From: Thermoproteota archaeon
GTDB taxonomy: Archaea > Korarchaeota > Korarchaeia > Korarchaeales > Korarchaeaceae
Length of the DNA stretch: 44,802 nucleotides
Assembly (NCBI GenBank): GCA_027491435.1
Contig: JAOZFG010000021.1
Location: 1 to 44,802 of the forward strand
Direction of reading: 5' to 3'
Positions 16,488 through 25,420 of the stretch are shown here, piece by piece; within the stretch, counting starts at the first letter, position 1, and each line of letters begins with the position of its first letter. Position numbers and translations under genes: made by a program. The notes under the pieces were generated by a model, which was not told where the DNA came from, ran no database searches, and was given only the letters and a program-made list of their open reading frames with translations.

Positions 16488-16958
16488 CTACCCTACCCCG
16501 GTGATCTTTATGAACCCCTTATCCTCTAGGTGTATCAGCTTCTGAACCACCATGGCCGGGGTAACTCCTAGGAGGCTAGCCACCTCTCCAACTTTAACGT
16601 GGCCCTTCTCAGCGATCATCTCCACTATGGTCTTCTCATCTTCGCTTAGGTTGATAAACTCTCCCACCTTATCGAACCTGATCTCGGCAAATATCTTAAC
16701 ACCAGCATATCCCATAGGCACCTCCTCGCTGTGATACATGGAAAGAGCTGCTATAACTCCGGCAGTTATATCGAGTATTAGCGCTAGGATAAGCTGCGTC
16801 TGAGTTAGGAAGGGCATTAGCAACACTATTATTACCGCCACTAGTATAGTCGTGGCTATGCCCATCTCTATGGCAGATAACAACCTCCTCCTCTTCCTCC
16901 TCCTAGCCAACTCAAGGGCTTGAAGGGCGGCAAACTTAGCTATCCAGTCATCGGCCAT
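16488..16958 (-). CDS. Small membrane protein with cytosolic winged helix
   Basis: A protein of about 156 residues. A basic N-terminus (ARRRKRRRLL, residues ~19-28) precedes two transmembrane helices (~31-52 and ~56-76). The C-terminal cytosolic domain is a MarR/ArsR-like winged helix (LSEDEKTIVEMIAEKGHVKV, then VGEVASLLGVTPAMVVQKLI). I chose the ATG at 16958 over the adjacent ATG 16961 because GGTGA then has a 4-nt spacer. The gene starts within 5 nt of the stop of the 858-residue surface protein, so it belongs to that operon, and the DNA-binding domain may couple surface state to transcription. Confidence 0.8.
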   Translation of the reverse strand: MADDWIAKFAALQALELARRRKRRRLLSAIEMGIATTILVAVIIVLLMPFLTQTQLILALILDITAGVIAALSMYHSEEVPMGYAGVKIFAEIRFDKVGEFINLSEDEKTIVEMIAEKGHVKVGEVASLLGVTPAMVVQKLIHLEDKGFIKITGVG

Positions 16959-16962
16959 CATA

Positions 16963-19539
16963 TCACCTCACAACGTCCACCCCATAAGAGCTGGCAACGA
17001 GCTCCGCCTTCAGGGAGATCGTATAGATTTTGGCCCCAAAGTTCCTGGCGAGTATTATGGATGACATTTTCTCGGCGTCTAGCTCCGACTCAGGGGCTTC
17101 CATGAGTAGGAAGAGCGAGCTCACGTCGTCTAGGGGGACGACGTCCAGCACGCCCTCATTTATCGCTTGAGCTACCACTAAAGAGACAATAGGATCTTCC
17201 ATTGACCTCATTAAGGTCAGGTCGGAGATTACCGCTCTGCCTAGATCCCTGAGGCCGGTAACCCCGACGTTCAACAAAATCCCCCTTAAAGACTCATAAT
17301 CCATAACCACGTACTTCCTGTACCTCCTCCTAAGCAGTACTGGGAATAAGAGCACCATGAGAGGGAGTAGAACCGCCGGAGGAACAGCCACCTTCATTAT
17401 GCTCTCGACCTCTGGGGCTGCTAAGCCTTTATGAAGAAGCAATGTCACTCCAGAAGCCTTGTTGAATTCTGGAAGAGATGCTACATTAGTTATCTGGCCC
17501 GTAAAGTCTTTAGGTACCTTCATTTTGAACTCAACCACCGTAGTTCCTTTTCTGGGCACCACTACGGTCCACTCTAATTTCCCCCCTCTAGAGGACATGC
17601 CAAGGGGTTGTCCTATTGGAGGAAGTATATCTATTAACTTTGTCGTTACTCCTGTAGGCGAAGACACAGTTATAATGAATTTTATAACGCCCTTAGCTAT
17701 TACAAATCCAGATTTGGTCAAGGAAGCCTCTTTTTCCGGGATTTCAACCCTGAAAGTGGCTCTATAGGGCTTCCCGTTGACGTAGGCTATGTTCTCACCT
17801 ACGCCCCCTTCTGGGTACCCTTTTACAACCGCTGAGAAGGTGATAACTGCCTCTTGACCCGGCTCCAATTTCTCAATTACCCAGGTGAGCCCTCCCATGA
17901 AGGTCGCCCCCCTACCGGACTCAGTTCCCCTAACTAGGAGCAGATAGGCTGGTAAAGAGTCCGTTACCCTAACGTCCTTGGCTGAAGCGTTCCCCTCGTT
18001 TCTCACCCTTATCGTGAAGGTGATCGTCTCGCCCACCTTGACTACTGTAGGAGAGGCTGCCTTCGAGGCCACTATTCTAGGCACTCCGGTTACACCTAAT
18101 GTGGGTAAGGCGGTAGTGGAGGTGACGTTTTCCTGAGTAGGTCCGCCAGTTGTCGGGGCTGGGCCCTTAGCTTTCACCACTACTTTTATGGAGTCTGAGG
18201 CCACTTCCCTGCCTTGATAGTAGACCCTGTTAGTTATCACCCCGGGCTCCTCAGCCACTACCCTAGCTTTGAAGGAGATCGTCTTGGTCTCCCCAGGTTT
18301 CACCTCACCGAAGTTCCAGTATTGACCCTCCCTCAATTCCTCAGGTCCGGACAGGTAAGACAGGCCCTCCGGCAAGGGATCCACCACCAGCACTTCGTGG
18401 GCCGTAATGTTCCCCTCGTTAGACACTGACAGGCTTATCGTAACCACGTCTCCAGGCTTGACGACTTTGGGGGACATTGACTTTCTGAAAGACAGCTCCT
18501 GAATAAGCTCCTCCCGCTCATGGCAGGTTATGGGAGGTTCAACTACCGGGGCCTCAACTGTTGGTGGGTTGCCTGAAGAGGGGGCTGTGAAGTACTCTTG
18601 ATCGAAGATGACCGTGAAGTTTGCCGTGGCGAAGTACTTGGGTATGCTCTCCGGGCTGTCGCTTACTATGGGAGAGGCCCACACCTCCCCAGGTTCGATA
18701 ACTCGATTTGGGTGGAAGCACCTCACCAGCCTCCCGTTAACTTCATCGTAGAGGCAGACCTCGGTGAGGTTAACCTTAACCCCCCTAGCCGAGTTCTTGA
18801 AGGTGGCGCCGACCTGCCAGCCCCCGTCCCTTGACTTAATGACCCCCACCTGAGCAGAGGTCGTCCCGTGAGCCTTCAACCTGATGGAGGCCCCCTCAGC
18901 CCTGAAGGTTATCCTGGCGGCCGGGAGCAAGCATGCGTTAATTTCAGCGAGACCCTCCACCGTCAAAGTTACTGGAGATGAGAGGACGCTCGCGTTCCAG
19001 GTGAAAACTCCTCCATCGAAGGAGCCCTGGCTAACCACCACGTCGCTCAGCCAGGGAAGCGACTTTGAGAAGGATACTTCCCTCAAGGTTCCGTTTGGTA
19101 TGAGCCTAACGGTAAGCTTGAACCTCGTCCTCTCCCTCCTGACGAAGTTTGTAGGCGTTACAGTCTCCTCCACCCTCAGGGGAGGAGAGTAATTTGAAGG
19201 GTCTAGAGCCTCGTAGTACCAAACTACCTCTTCCCCTGGCATCAGCTGGTTGAGTTTAAGGGGGCTCGGAAGCCAGTCAGAGCTGAAGGGCCTCACCATC
19301 TTGACTTTAAACTTACCCTGATCGTACCAGATCCTAATCGAGGATATAACGTCTGATGTCGGGTTCTTCAAAACTATGAGGCCCCAGACCCGGTCTACCT
19401 GGTAGCTCCCGTCGTACTTGAAGGTCACCTCTAAATACTCGGTGACGCTTAAGAGGGGGGCCGAGGGGGGAGAGGCCAGCAGGGTCGAGCCCCCCAGCAA
19501 ACATAAGAGAGCTACCAGGAAGACCGGCCAGAGCCTCAA
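16963..19539 (-). CDS. Large surface protein with DUF11-like repeats and cytosolic PIN-like tail
   Basis: An 858-residue protein. Signal peptide at residues 1-22. The N-terminal extracellular domain resembles that of the S-layer-like protein encoded upstream. Two clear DUF11/CARDB-like repeats follow at ~350-460 (VVKPGDVVTISLSVSNEGNI, VVDPLPEGLSYLSG) and ~490-600 (VVKVGETITFTIRVRNEGNA, VTDSLPAYLL), then a weaker third. A transmembrane helix (~712-733) ends in RRRYRKY. The ~115-residue cytosolic tail (VVMDYESL, then ELDAEKMSSIILARNFGAKI and ASSYGVDVV) has the spacing of a PIN-like domain, but the late T-x-D is TIS, so it may be inactive. The start is TTG 19539, overlapping the previous stop, with GGTGA 5 nt upstream. 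Confidence 0.85.
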   Translation of the reverse strand: MRLWPVFLVALLCLLGGSTLLASPPSAPLLSVTEYLEVTFKYDGSYQVDRVWGLIVLKNPTSDVISSIRIWYDQGKFKVKMVRPFSSDWLPSPLKLNQLMPGEEVVWYYEALDPSNYSPPLRVEETVTPTNFVRRERTRFKLTVRLIPNGTLREVSFSKSLPWLSDVVVSQGSFDGGVFTWNASVLSSPVTLTVEGLAEINACLLPAARITFRAEGASIRLKAHGTTSAQVGVIKSRDGGWQVGATFKNSARGVKVNLTEVCLYDEVNGRLVRCFHPNRVIEPGEVWASPIVSDSPESIPKYFATANFTVIFDQEYFTAPSSGNPPTVEAPVVEPPITCHEREELIQELSFRKSMSPKVVKPGDVVTISLSVSNEGNITAHEVLVVDPLPEGLSYLSGPEELREGQYWNFGEVKPGETKTISFKARVVAEEPGVITNRVYYQGREVASDSIKVVVKAKGPAPTTGGPTQENVTSTTALPTLGVTGVPRIVASKAASPTVVKVGETITFTIRVRNEGNASAKDVRVTDSLPAYLLLVRGTESGRGATFMGGLTWVIEKLEPGQEAVITFSAVVKGYPEGGVGENIAYVNGKPYRATFRVEIPEKEASLTKSGFVIAKGVIKFIITVSSPTGVTTKLIDILPPIGQPLGMSSRGGKLEWTVVVPRKGTTVVEFKMKVPKDFTGQITNVASLPEFNKASGVTLLLHKGLAAPEVESIMKVAVPPAVLLPLMVLLFPVLLRRRYRKYVVMDYESLRGILLNVGVTGLRDLGRAVISDLTLMRSMEDPIVSLVVAQAINEGVLDVVPLDDVSSLFLLMEAPESELDAEKMSSIILARNFGAKIYTISLKAELVASSYGVDVVR

Positions 19540-20207
19540 GATTTCACCTTTCTAATTACTAGCCCTATCAATATCAAGAGGAATGCCAGCGAGGGCCAGA
19601 AGACCAAGTACCCCTTAACCGGCAGCGTCGGGAGGGGGACTTGGGAGTACTCCAACTCAAGGAAGCCGCTATGAAGGTCCCAAATGACGGTAGACGACAG
19701 GGACTTAGGCTCTGGCTTCACGTAAGTGACGTGATAACCTGGAGGAACGCTGATGACCACTCTCATACCCTGTACTCTTGTGGAGAACTTGGATACTGGC
19801 ATCTTAAACTCGTGGAAGAGGAGTCCCTTAGTGACGGCCCCCCTCACCTCGAAGTGTATCTTCACCTTCACGCTCTTATTGGAGGGGATGGGCCTCCAGA
19901 CCGTGTACCTGATCTTGTCTTTCAGCTTGATGGCCTCCACCTCTTTCCCATCTATCCAAGCTTTAACGTCTAGCACACTTTCTGGGCTCACGGTCAGGTT
20001 GACGTAACCGTACCCTGGCACTACTGGCACCTTGGCGGTGTTCACGATCTCCCCCTGTATAGTCACGAGGGCGTTTCCGTTTTCATCTAGAGAGACCTGT
20101 ATCAATACGTCTCTAAAAACTAGTGGATTATACTCTTGAGCACTTATCTGAAAAAATCCTATAAAAAATAAAGGGATGAGGAGTAATGATAGGTACTTGC
20201 CGCTCAT
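19536..20207 (-). CDS. Membrane-anchored extracellular protein in the surface-layer operon
   Basis: A 223-residue protein with a signal peptide (MSGKYLSLLLIPLFFIGFFQ, residues 1-20), a beta-rich extracellular domain and a C-terminal transmembrane helix (about 200-218) ending in IRKVKS, so it is anchored with almost the whole protein outside. Three or so N-x-S/T sequons are present. The start ATG 20207 directly follows the stop of the S-layer-like gene, and GAGGAGGG lies 6 nt upstream. It overlaps the next gene by 4 nt. Its position between two large surface proteins suggests it is a stalk or assembly partner. No family recognised. Confidence 0.8.
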   Translation of the reverse strand: MSGKYLSLLLIPLFFIGFFQISAQEYNPLVFRDVLIQVSLDENGNALVTIQGEIVNTAKVPVVPGYGYVNLTVSPESVLDVKAWIDGKEVEAIKLKDKIRYTVWRPIPSNKSVKVKIHFEVRGAVTKGLLFHEFKMPVSKFSTRVQGMRVVISVPPGYHVTYVKPEPKSLSSTVIWDLHSGFLELEYSQVPLPTLPVKGYLVFWPSLAFLLILIGLVIRKVKS

Positions 20208-22409
20208 TTATTCCCTCCTCGCTGCTATTGCTATGCTAGCGAAGAGGGCCAACATAGCTATTAAGGAGAACACCCACTCGTTGCTTTCAGCCTTGGCTAT
20301 ACCGAACACGGTGTAGGGTTGGAACACCGATATGGAGTCCATGGTGTTCCTGGGATCCACGCCGACCACGTAGATGTCAGTCATGTTATACTGTCCGGTG
20401 CCTGAGACGCAGTAGTAGACGAACACTGGGTTGTACACGTCCATATCCAAGTTTTCGTAGTATCCCTTGGCCGAAACCAAGACGTAGCCCCCGCTGCCGG
20501 CGGCTATGCTGTCGTGCACCAGAGCCACCAGGAAGGTAGTCTCAGCGGCGCCAGTACCAGCGACTAATTCGTTTCCTTCCGTGTAGGCAGTGCCGTTTAT
20601 CTCTATGGTGGAGGCGTCAACCACCTTGACCGTCCAGTCCCTGGTGCTGCCATCAGCCATGGTCACGGTCACGGTCTTGGTAGTGGCTGTATCGGGGAAC
20701 CACTCAAGAAAGCCCTTCTGGGGAGCGGGTATCGGGTAGGACTTCCAAATGTACATCTTTGTGTACCCAGTTATCCCAGTCACTATCTGAGAGACGTCCG
20801 CGGGCACATCCCCTGGGGCTCCGTTGTCTTCTGCCAGCATGGCGTACGGGTAGAAGTTCATGTAACCCTCGGTGGCAACGTCCAACGGGCCGAAGTTTAT
20901 AGGTAAGAGGTCGTAGAACTCTAGGTAGGGAGTTATCCATTGACCAGCGTTTTCTAGGCTAACGGCCACACAGTAGGCTCCAGCTCCGGCAGTGGCATTA
21001 GCCCTTACCTCCTTCTTAGCTTTAACCAGGTATCCTTTAACGACCCATATCATCTCCTTAAGCCAGTAGCTGGTCTTACCGTCCACCTCCTTTACCGTGC
21101 CGTTGGTGTAGTTATACCACCCATTAGTCTCAGCTGGGTCTTTAGCTATTATAGCTATGAACTTAGCCCATTCCTTGGGAACTCCCGTGTAAGAGAAGCT
21201 CTGTGGAGTCGCCGGGAAGTTGTACCAGCTTCCCGGGTTCACGGTGGCTAGAGGAGTGCCTGAGCTGCTCACCCTAGATCCAGTTATTGCTGGGGAGTTC
21301 GGGTTGTTGTCAGGAGTTGCCCAGACGGTGGCATTCAACACTTCGTACTTGAAGAGGCCGCTTGAAGCGTAGAAGGTGGCGTTTATGTACCAGGTGCTAG
21401 GGTTGGTCGTGTCCTGCTCCTTCTTAACTGCCAGGGATGACTTGGCCGTGGCGTAGAAGAAGGGCACTTGAGCTCCAGTTATGGTGTGCGGAGCTGTGAA
21501 ATAAACGTAAACCCTACCTATCTCCACTTTCGTTGTTGATCCGCCGACCTCATCCAGTTTAGGCGTGCCCTGCACCTGGAAGTTCTCTATCTTAGCTGAT
21601 GAACCGCTGGTCAAGGTTATGTAACCGCCAGGCCAAGTGCCGTCGCTGGTCCAGTACAGGGTCTTGCTGTCACCAGATAGGCCAGTGGCTCCCGTGTCAG
21701 GCGTGCCAGCGCTGGTGAATATTGGGTTGTTGGTCACAGCATCGTCCCAGCCGTCAGTGGTTGAGTTAGCGTCAGGCGGCAGGACCTTCTTTATCTTTAA
21801 GTTAACGTCAAAGGGGAAACCGTTGGTCACAGTCAGGTTTATGTTTATGGTGGAACTGGCCCCGTCAACTATCTTGTAGGGGTCCATCTCCTCGGAAAGG
21901 GTGATGGGCGGGCACAGCGTGTTGGCAGTGGCGTTGTAAGTTATTACTACCCTCTCCCCGCTCTGAAGCTCTGTTATGTGGACCCACCTGGTGGGAGTGG
22001 GAGTCCCCACCCTAGAGTTGTAGTCATCGTAGAGCCACTTGGGTATGGAGCTGGTTGAATGCGTAGTGCCTATGGTAACGGTGGCTGTGGCCGGTTTCTC
22101 CTCTATCTTGATGTAAGAGTCGTCAGCGGATGAGGTGTAAGTGTAAGAAGTAGTGTCCAGGACTATAGGAACCCATATGTCGGACACCCTTTCGCCAGCG
22201 CCGTTGTAAACCGTTATGTTTCCCTCCACGAACCAGCCAAAGCACCTCACGTTGGTGCCGTCGAACTCCACAGCGGCGTTAACGTACTCTGAAACGTAAA
22301 CTGAAACGGGGGCATCAGGCCTAGCTACAACATAAGGCATTACGGAGGTTAGCAGGATCAGAGCCAAGCTCAGAACCGCAAACCTTCTGTAGAGCTTTCG
22401 GCTGAACAT
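20208..22409 (-). CDS. S-layer-like surface glycoprotein
   Basis: A 733-residue secreted protein rich in Thr, Ser, Tyr, Asn and Ala, with a signal peptide (about residues 1-29), many N-x-S/T sequons (for example YNATA, VNATVW-type contexts, GTNV) and a C-terminal hydrophobic helix (VFSLIAMLALFASIAIAA) followed by RRE. That tail resembles archaeal surface proteins held by a C-terminal helix or processed by an archaeosortase, though no PGF-type motif is visible. The composition, size and leading place in the operon suggest a major S-layer component. Start ATG 22409 has GGTGATG 5-6 nt upstream and a TATA-like CTTTAATATGC near 22467. A perfect 12-bp palindrome lies just after the TATA. Confidence 0.82.
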   Translation of the reverse strand: MFSRKLYRRFAVLSLALILLTSVMPYVVARPDAPVSVYVSEYVNAAVEFDGTNVRCFGWFVEGNITVYNGAGERVSDIWVPIVLDTTSYTYTSSADDSYIKIEEKPATATVTIGTTHSTSSIPKWLYDDYNSRVGTPTPTRWVHITELQSGERVVITYNATANTLCPPITLSEEMDPYKIVDGASSTININLTVTNGFPFDVNLKIKKVLPPDANSTTDGWDDAVTNNPIFTSAGTPDTGATGLSGDSKTLYWTSDGTWPGGYITLTSGSSAKIENFQVQGTPKLDEVGGSTTKVEIGRVYVYFTAPHTITGAQVPFFYATAKSSLAVKKEQDTTNPSTWYINATFYASSGLFKYEVLNATVWATPDNNPNSPAITGSRVSSSGTPLATVNPGSWYNFPATPQSFSYTGVPKEWAKFIAIIAKDPAETNGWYNYTNGTVKEVDGKTSYWLKEMIWVVKGYLVKAKKEVRANATAGAGAYCVAVSLENAGQWITPYLEFYDLLPINFGPLDVATEGYMNFYPYAMLAEDNGAPGDVPADVSQIVTGITGYTKMYIWKSYPIPAPQKGFLEWFPDTATTKTVTVTMADGSTRDWTVKVVDASTIEINGTAYTEGNELVAGTGAAETTFLVALVHDSIAAGSGGYVLVSAKGYYENLDMDVYNPVFVYYCVSGTGQYNMTDIYVVGVDPRNTMDSISVFQPYTVFGIAKAESNEWVFSLIAMLALFASIAIAARRE

Positions 22410-22450
22410 TCTAGCATCACCCTTTATTTTTCATTACCTGTATTATCACA

Positions 22451-22462
22451 GCATTGCAATGC
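22451..22462. promoter_or_regulatory. 12-bp palindrome next to the S-layer operon TATA box
   Basis: GCATTGCAATGC is a perfect palindrome immediately downstream (minus strand) of the TATA-like CTTTAATATGC and about 40-50 bp before the ATG at 22409. It would fall between the TATA and the transcript start, where a bound dimeric regulator would block initiation. The element is seen in sequence; its role is inferred. Confidence 0.4.
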
Positions 22463-22552
22463 ATATTAAAGGTTCTAGGTCAGGGCCCAAACGGTTCCTC
22501 TGCAACAGTTTCATCAAGCTGACAGTTCAACGAAAGGTAAAACATAAAATAA

Positions 22553-23695
22553 CTAACCCCTGGACACATACCACTTAAACAGGGAAGGCGATAGGAAGAC
22601 CGTAATGAGGGCGTATACCACTATGGTGGAGTATATCCCTATGTCTATTAAGCCGATCCTGAGCCCGGCTTCGGCGGCCGCTATGACTAAGCTGAGCTTG
22701 GCCCACATTATTATGCCCATGGAAAAGGCCTTTCTCCCGTTAAGCCCCCTCCCTTTGGCGGAAAAGTAGACACCTGCCACCTTGCCTACCAGGCTTATGA
22801 GGATCAACCCTACTATCAGCAAGGCGTTTCCACCGGAGAATATGGCCATTAAGTCAATCTTGCTTCCGGTTATCAGGAAGAACATTGGGATGAAGAGGGC
22901 ATACCCAAATGATGCTAGGTTCTTGAGCAGGTAGTCCACCGACTCTATAAGCTCTGATATAATGATTCCGGCGAAAAAAGCCCCAACCACGCCGTGTATC
23001 CCGACGGACTCAGCCAAGTAGGTGAAGACCACCATTAAAACCATGCTCAGCCTGGTGGAGAAGTGATACCTCTCCTCCATGTCCGAGATCTTATGCACTA
23101 CCCTGGAGTAGAGCTTAACCGCCTTGTAAGAGGGGTAGATTAGGGCCAAGGCCACAGCGGCCATTATCAGGGTGTCCGTATTGGGGCTAGTTTCCTGTAT
23201 GACCATGGCGAGGATGAACATGCTCAACATGTCTGAAACCGCTGTAGCCCCTATGGTGAGTTTGTAGAACGAATCTGATCCAGAATTCAGCTTCATCTCC
23301 GTTATTGTAGGCAAGACTATGCCAACAGAGGTAGTTGAGGATATCACCCCTACAAGCTCAGGGCTAACGTTGAGGGCCAGGCCAAGCAGGTAGCCTAAGG
23401 CGAAGGGAACCAGTGTGGCAGAGGTCCCTATTATTAGGGAGTCTTTACCTCCCTTCCTCAAGAAGTCCATCTCAACCTCTAGGCCAGCCAGAAACAGCAA
23501 ATAGATGAGGCCGAAGTCGAAAAGGAAGCCTATCCAGTCTGAAGTGACGTCAACAACTCCCAGTATGGACTTGCCCAGGAGCATGCCGAGCATTATCTCT
23601 ATGACGACACATGGAATGCCGCTCCTCCTGGCAACCAGGGGAGCTACTATCGATGCGAGGCCTAGAATTGCGAGTGAAGCTATATCTGAGCTCAC
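22553..23695 (-). CDS. Cation/proton antiporter, CPA2 (KefB/NapA-like)
   Basis: A 380-residue polytopic membrane protein with about 11-12 hydrophobic segments and no cytosolic Trk-N domain. Family-typical stretches include VVIEIMLGMLLGKSILG, DFGLIYLLFLAGLEVEMDFL, VSSTTSVGIVLPTITEMKL, TIGATAVSDMLSMFILAMVI (with the conserved Asp of the transport core) and GVVGAFFAGIIISE. Such proteins exchange Na+ or K+ for H+ across the cytoplasmic membrane. The start is GTG 23695; a TATA-like CTTTTTATTAATTAG centred near 23721 lies 26 nt away, so the mRNA is probably leaderless. Divergent from thioredoxin reductase. Confidence 0.88.
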   Translation of the reverse strand: MSSDIASLAILGLASIVAPLVARRSGIPCVVIEIMLGMLLGKSILGVVDVTSDWIGFLFDFGLIYLLFLAGLEVEMDFLRKGGKDSLIIGTSATLVPFALGYLLGLALNVSPELVGVISSTTSVGIVLPTITEMKLNSGSDSFYKLTIGATAVSDMLSMFILAMVIQETSPNTDTLIMAAVALALIYPSYKAVKLYSRVVHKISDMEERYHFSTRLSMVLMVVFTYLAESVGIHGVVGAFFAGIIISELIESVDYLLKNLASFGYALFIPMFFLITGSKIDLMAIFSGGNALLIVGLILISLVGKVAGVYFSAKGRGLNGRKAFSMGIIMWAKLSLVIAAAEAGLRIGLIDIGIYSTIVVYALITVFLSPSLFKWYVSRG

Positions 23696-23791
23696 GGAGC
23701 TACTCAGCTGGCTAATTAATAAAAAGTTTGAGTCGCTAAGGAGGAGGGAACAGTTATTAGCCAGTTTCCCGAGTTTCGAACGGTGGAAACG

Positions 23792-24808
23792 ATGGCATTC
23801 GGGGCCTTCATAGTACCAAAGAAGGAGGAGCTGCCAAGGGACTGGGACATTATAGTGATAGGTGGCGGACCTGGAGGCTTAACAGCTGCAATCTACCTGG
23901 CCAGGTACGGGTTCAGGGTCCTAGTGATAGAAAAGGAGACTCCGGGAGGTAAGGTAAACATAAATCCGATAATAGAGAACTACCCCGGCTTCAAGGAGAT
24001 CACTGGCGAGGAACTGGCCAAGATATTTCACGAGCATGCCGTTCACGCTGGAGCCAAGCTTCTATTTCCGGAAGAGGTGGTCAAGCTAGAGCTTAAGGGG
24101 GACTGGAAGAAGGTGTACACGGCTTCAGGAAAGGAGTTCTCTGCTAGGGCCTTGATAATAGCTACGGGATCTGTGGATAAGACCCTAGGAGTTCCTGGAG
24201 AAATAGAGTTCTACGGAAAGGGGGTCAGTTACTGTGCCGTGTGCGACGGACCCCTCTACAAGGGGAAGAAGGTTGTGGTTGTCGGAGGAGGGGATACAGC
24301 TGCTATATCTACCATCTACCTCTCCAGGATAGTCAGGGAAATAGTGCTGGTTCATAGGAGGGATAAGATGAGGGCCGAGAAGGCCTTAGCCGACAGGGTG
24401 CTGTCCCTGCCTAACGTCACGTTCAAGTGGAGCAGTGTGGTCACAGAGATACTTGGGGACAACAAGGTCAAGGCCGTTAAAGTGAAGAACCTGAAGACCG
24501 GAGAGGAGGAGGTCATAGACACGGATGCTGTCTTCATATTCATAGGGGTGAAGCCCCAGAGCGACCTGGCTAAGGCTGCAGGCGTTGAAGTGGACGACAA
24601 CGGTTTCATAAAAGTTGATTATTGGCAGAGGACTAACTGTTATGGAGTTTACGCCGTAGGGGACGTCACTGGAGAGCCCATGCAGATAGCCAAGGCTGTG
24701 GGTGACGGAGTGAAGGCGGCCACGGACATCAACGACAGGCTGTTCGGTGGGGCTTATGGAGATTACCCAGGTAAGTGGCACGTCGAACCTTGTCCTACTT
24801 CTGACTAA
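23792..24808 (+). CDS. trxB: Thioredoxin reductase
   Basis: A 338-residue FAD- and NAD(P)H-dependent disulfide reductase. FAD motif IVIGGGPGGLTAA (about residues 21-33), redox-active CAVCDGPLY (Cys-x2-Cys), second nucleotide motif VVVVGGGDTAA, HRRDKMRAEK (basic residues that favour NADPH) and the C-terminal FAD motif GVYAVGDVTGEP. It keeps thioredoxin/glutaredoxin-like proteins reduced. I chose ATG 23792 over GTG 23783 because GGTGG (23782-23786) would then be a ribosome binding site 5 nt upstream. The AT-rich box at 23712-23725 is shared with the divergent antiporter. Confidence 0.94.
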   Translation: MAFGAFIVPKKEELPRDWDIIVIGGGPGGLTAAIYLARYGFRVLVIEKETPGGKVNINPIIENYPGFKEITGEELAKIFHEHAVHAGAKLLFPEEVVKLELKGDWKKVYTASGKEFSARALIIATGSVDKTLGVPGEIEFYGKGVSYCAVCDGPLYKGKKVVVVGGGDTAAISTIYLSRIVREIVLVHRRDKMRAEKALADRVLSLPNVTFKWSSVVTEILGDNKVKAVKVKNLKTGEEEVIDTDAVFIFIGVKPQSDLAKAAGVEVDDNGFIKVDYWQRTNCYGVYAVGDVTGEPMQIAKAVGDGVKAATDINDRLFGGAYGDYPGKWHVEPCPTSD

Positions 24809-24862
24809 ATTTTTTACATAATTCTTTATTAAGGGTTCTCTATTCTATTATCAGGTGTTAAT

Positions 24863-25420
24863 ATGACCAAGGTCCTTATAATCGCTGGGGACGCTGTGGA
24901 GGCCCTCGAGCTATTCTACCCCTACTTTAGGTTAAAAGAGGAGGGCTTCGAAGTTGATGTGGCCGCTCCCTCCAAGAAGACCCTGTACACGGTAGTTCAC
25001 GACTTCGAGCCAGGGGTGGAGACTTACACGGAGAAGCCAGGGTACAGGTTCGGGTGGGTGACTAAGTCGTTCAAGGAAGTTAACCCTGAGGAGTATGATG
25101 GCCTGGTGATACCAGGGGGAAGGGCTCCTGAGTACATAAGAACTTACCCGGAGCTGGAAGGTGTAGTTAAGCACTTCTTTGAGGAAGGTAAGCCAGTAGC
25201 TGCCATCTGCCACGGTCCTCTAGTCCTAGCGGCCTACAATTTGGTGAAGGGGAGGAAGATGACCGCCTACATGGTGCTAAAGTCCGACATAGAGAACTCT
25301 GGAGGCACCTACGTTGATGAGGAGGTTGTCGTAGACGGCAACCTGGTTACCAGCAGGGCCTGGCCGGACAACCCCGCCTGGATGAGGGAGTTCATCAGGC
25401 TGTTGAAAGACCGTGACTAA
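24863..25420 (+). CDS. DJ-1/PfpI family protein
   Basis: A 185-residue DJ-1/PfpI/class-I-glutamine-amidotransferase-like protein. The nucleophile elbow AAICHGPL holds Cys116 followed by His117, and YDGLVIPGGRAPEY is the oxyanion-side loop. Family members have been described as intracellular proteases or as glyoxalase/deglycase-type repair enzymes; which applies here cannot be decided. Start ATG 24863 has GGTG 6 nt upstream and a TATA-like TTCTTTATTAAGG near 24826. It follows trxB by 54 nt and overlaps the convergent gene by 4 nt. Confidence 0.92.
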   Translation: MTKVLIIAGDAVEALELFYPYFRLKEEGFEVDVAAPSKKTLYTVVHDFEPGVETYTEKPGYRFGWVTKSFKEVNPEEYDGLVIPGGRAPEYIRTYPELEGVVKHFFEEGKPVAAICHGPLVLAAYNLVKGRKMTAYMVLKSDIENSGGTYVDEEVVVDGNLVTSRAWPDNPAWMREFIRLLKDRD

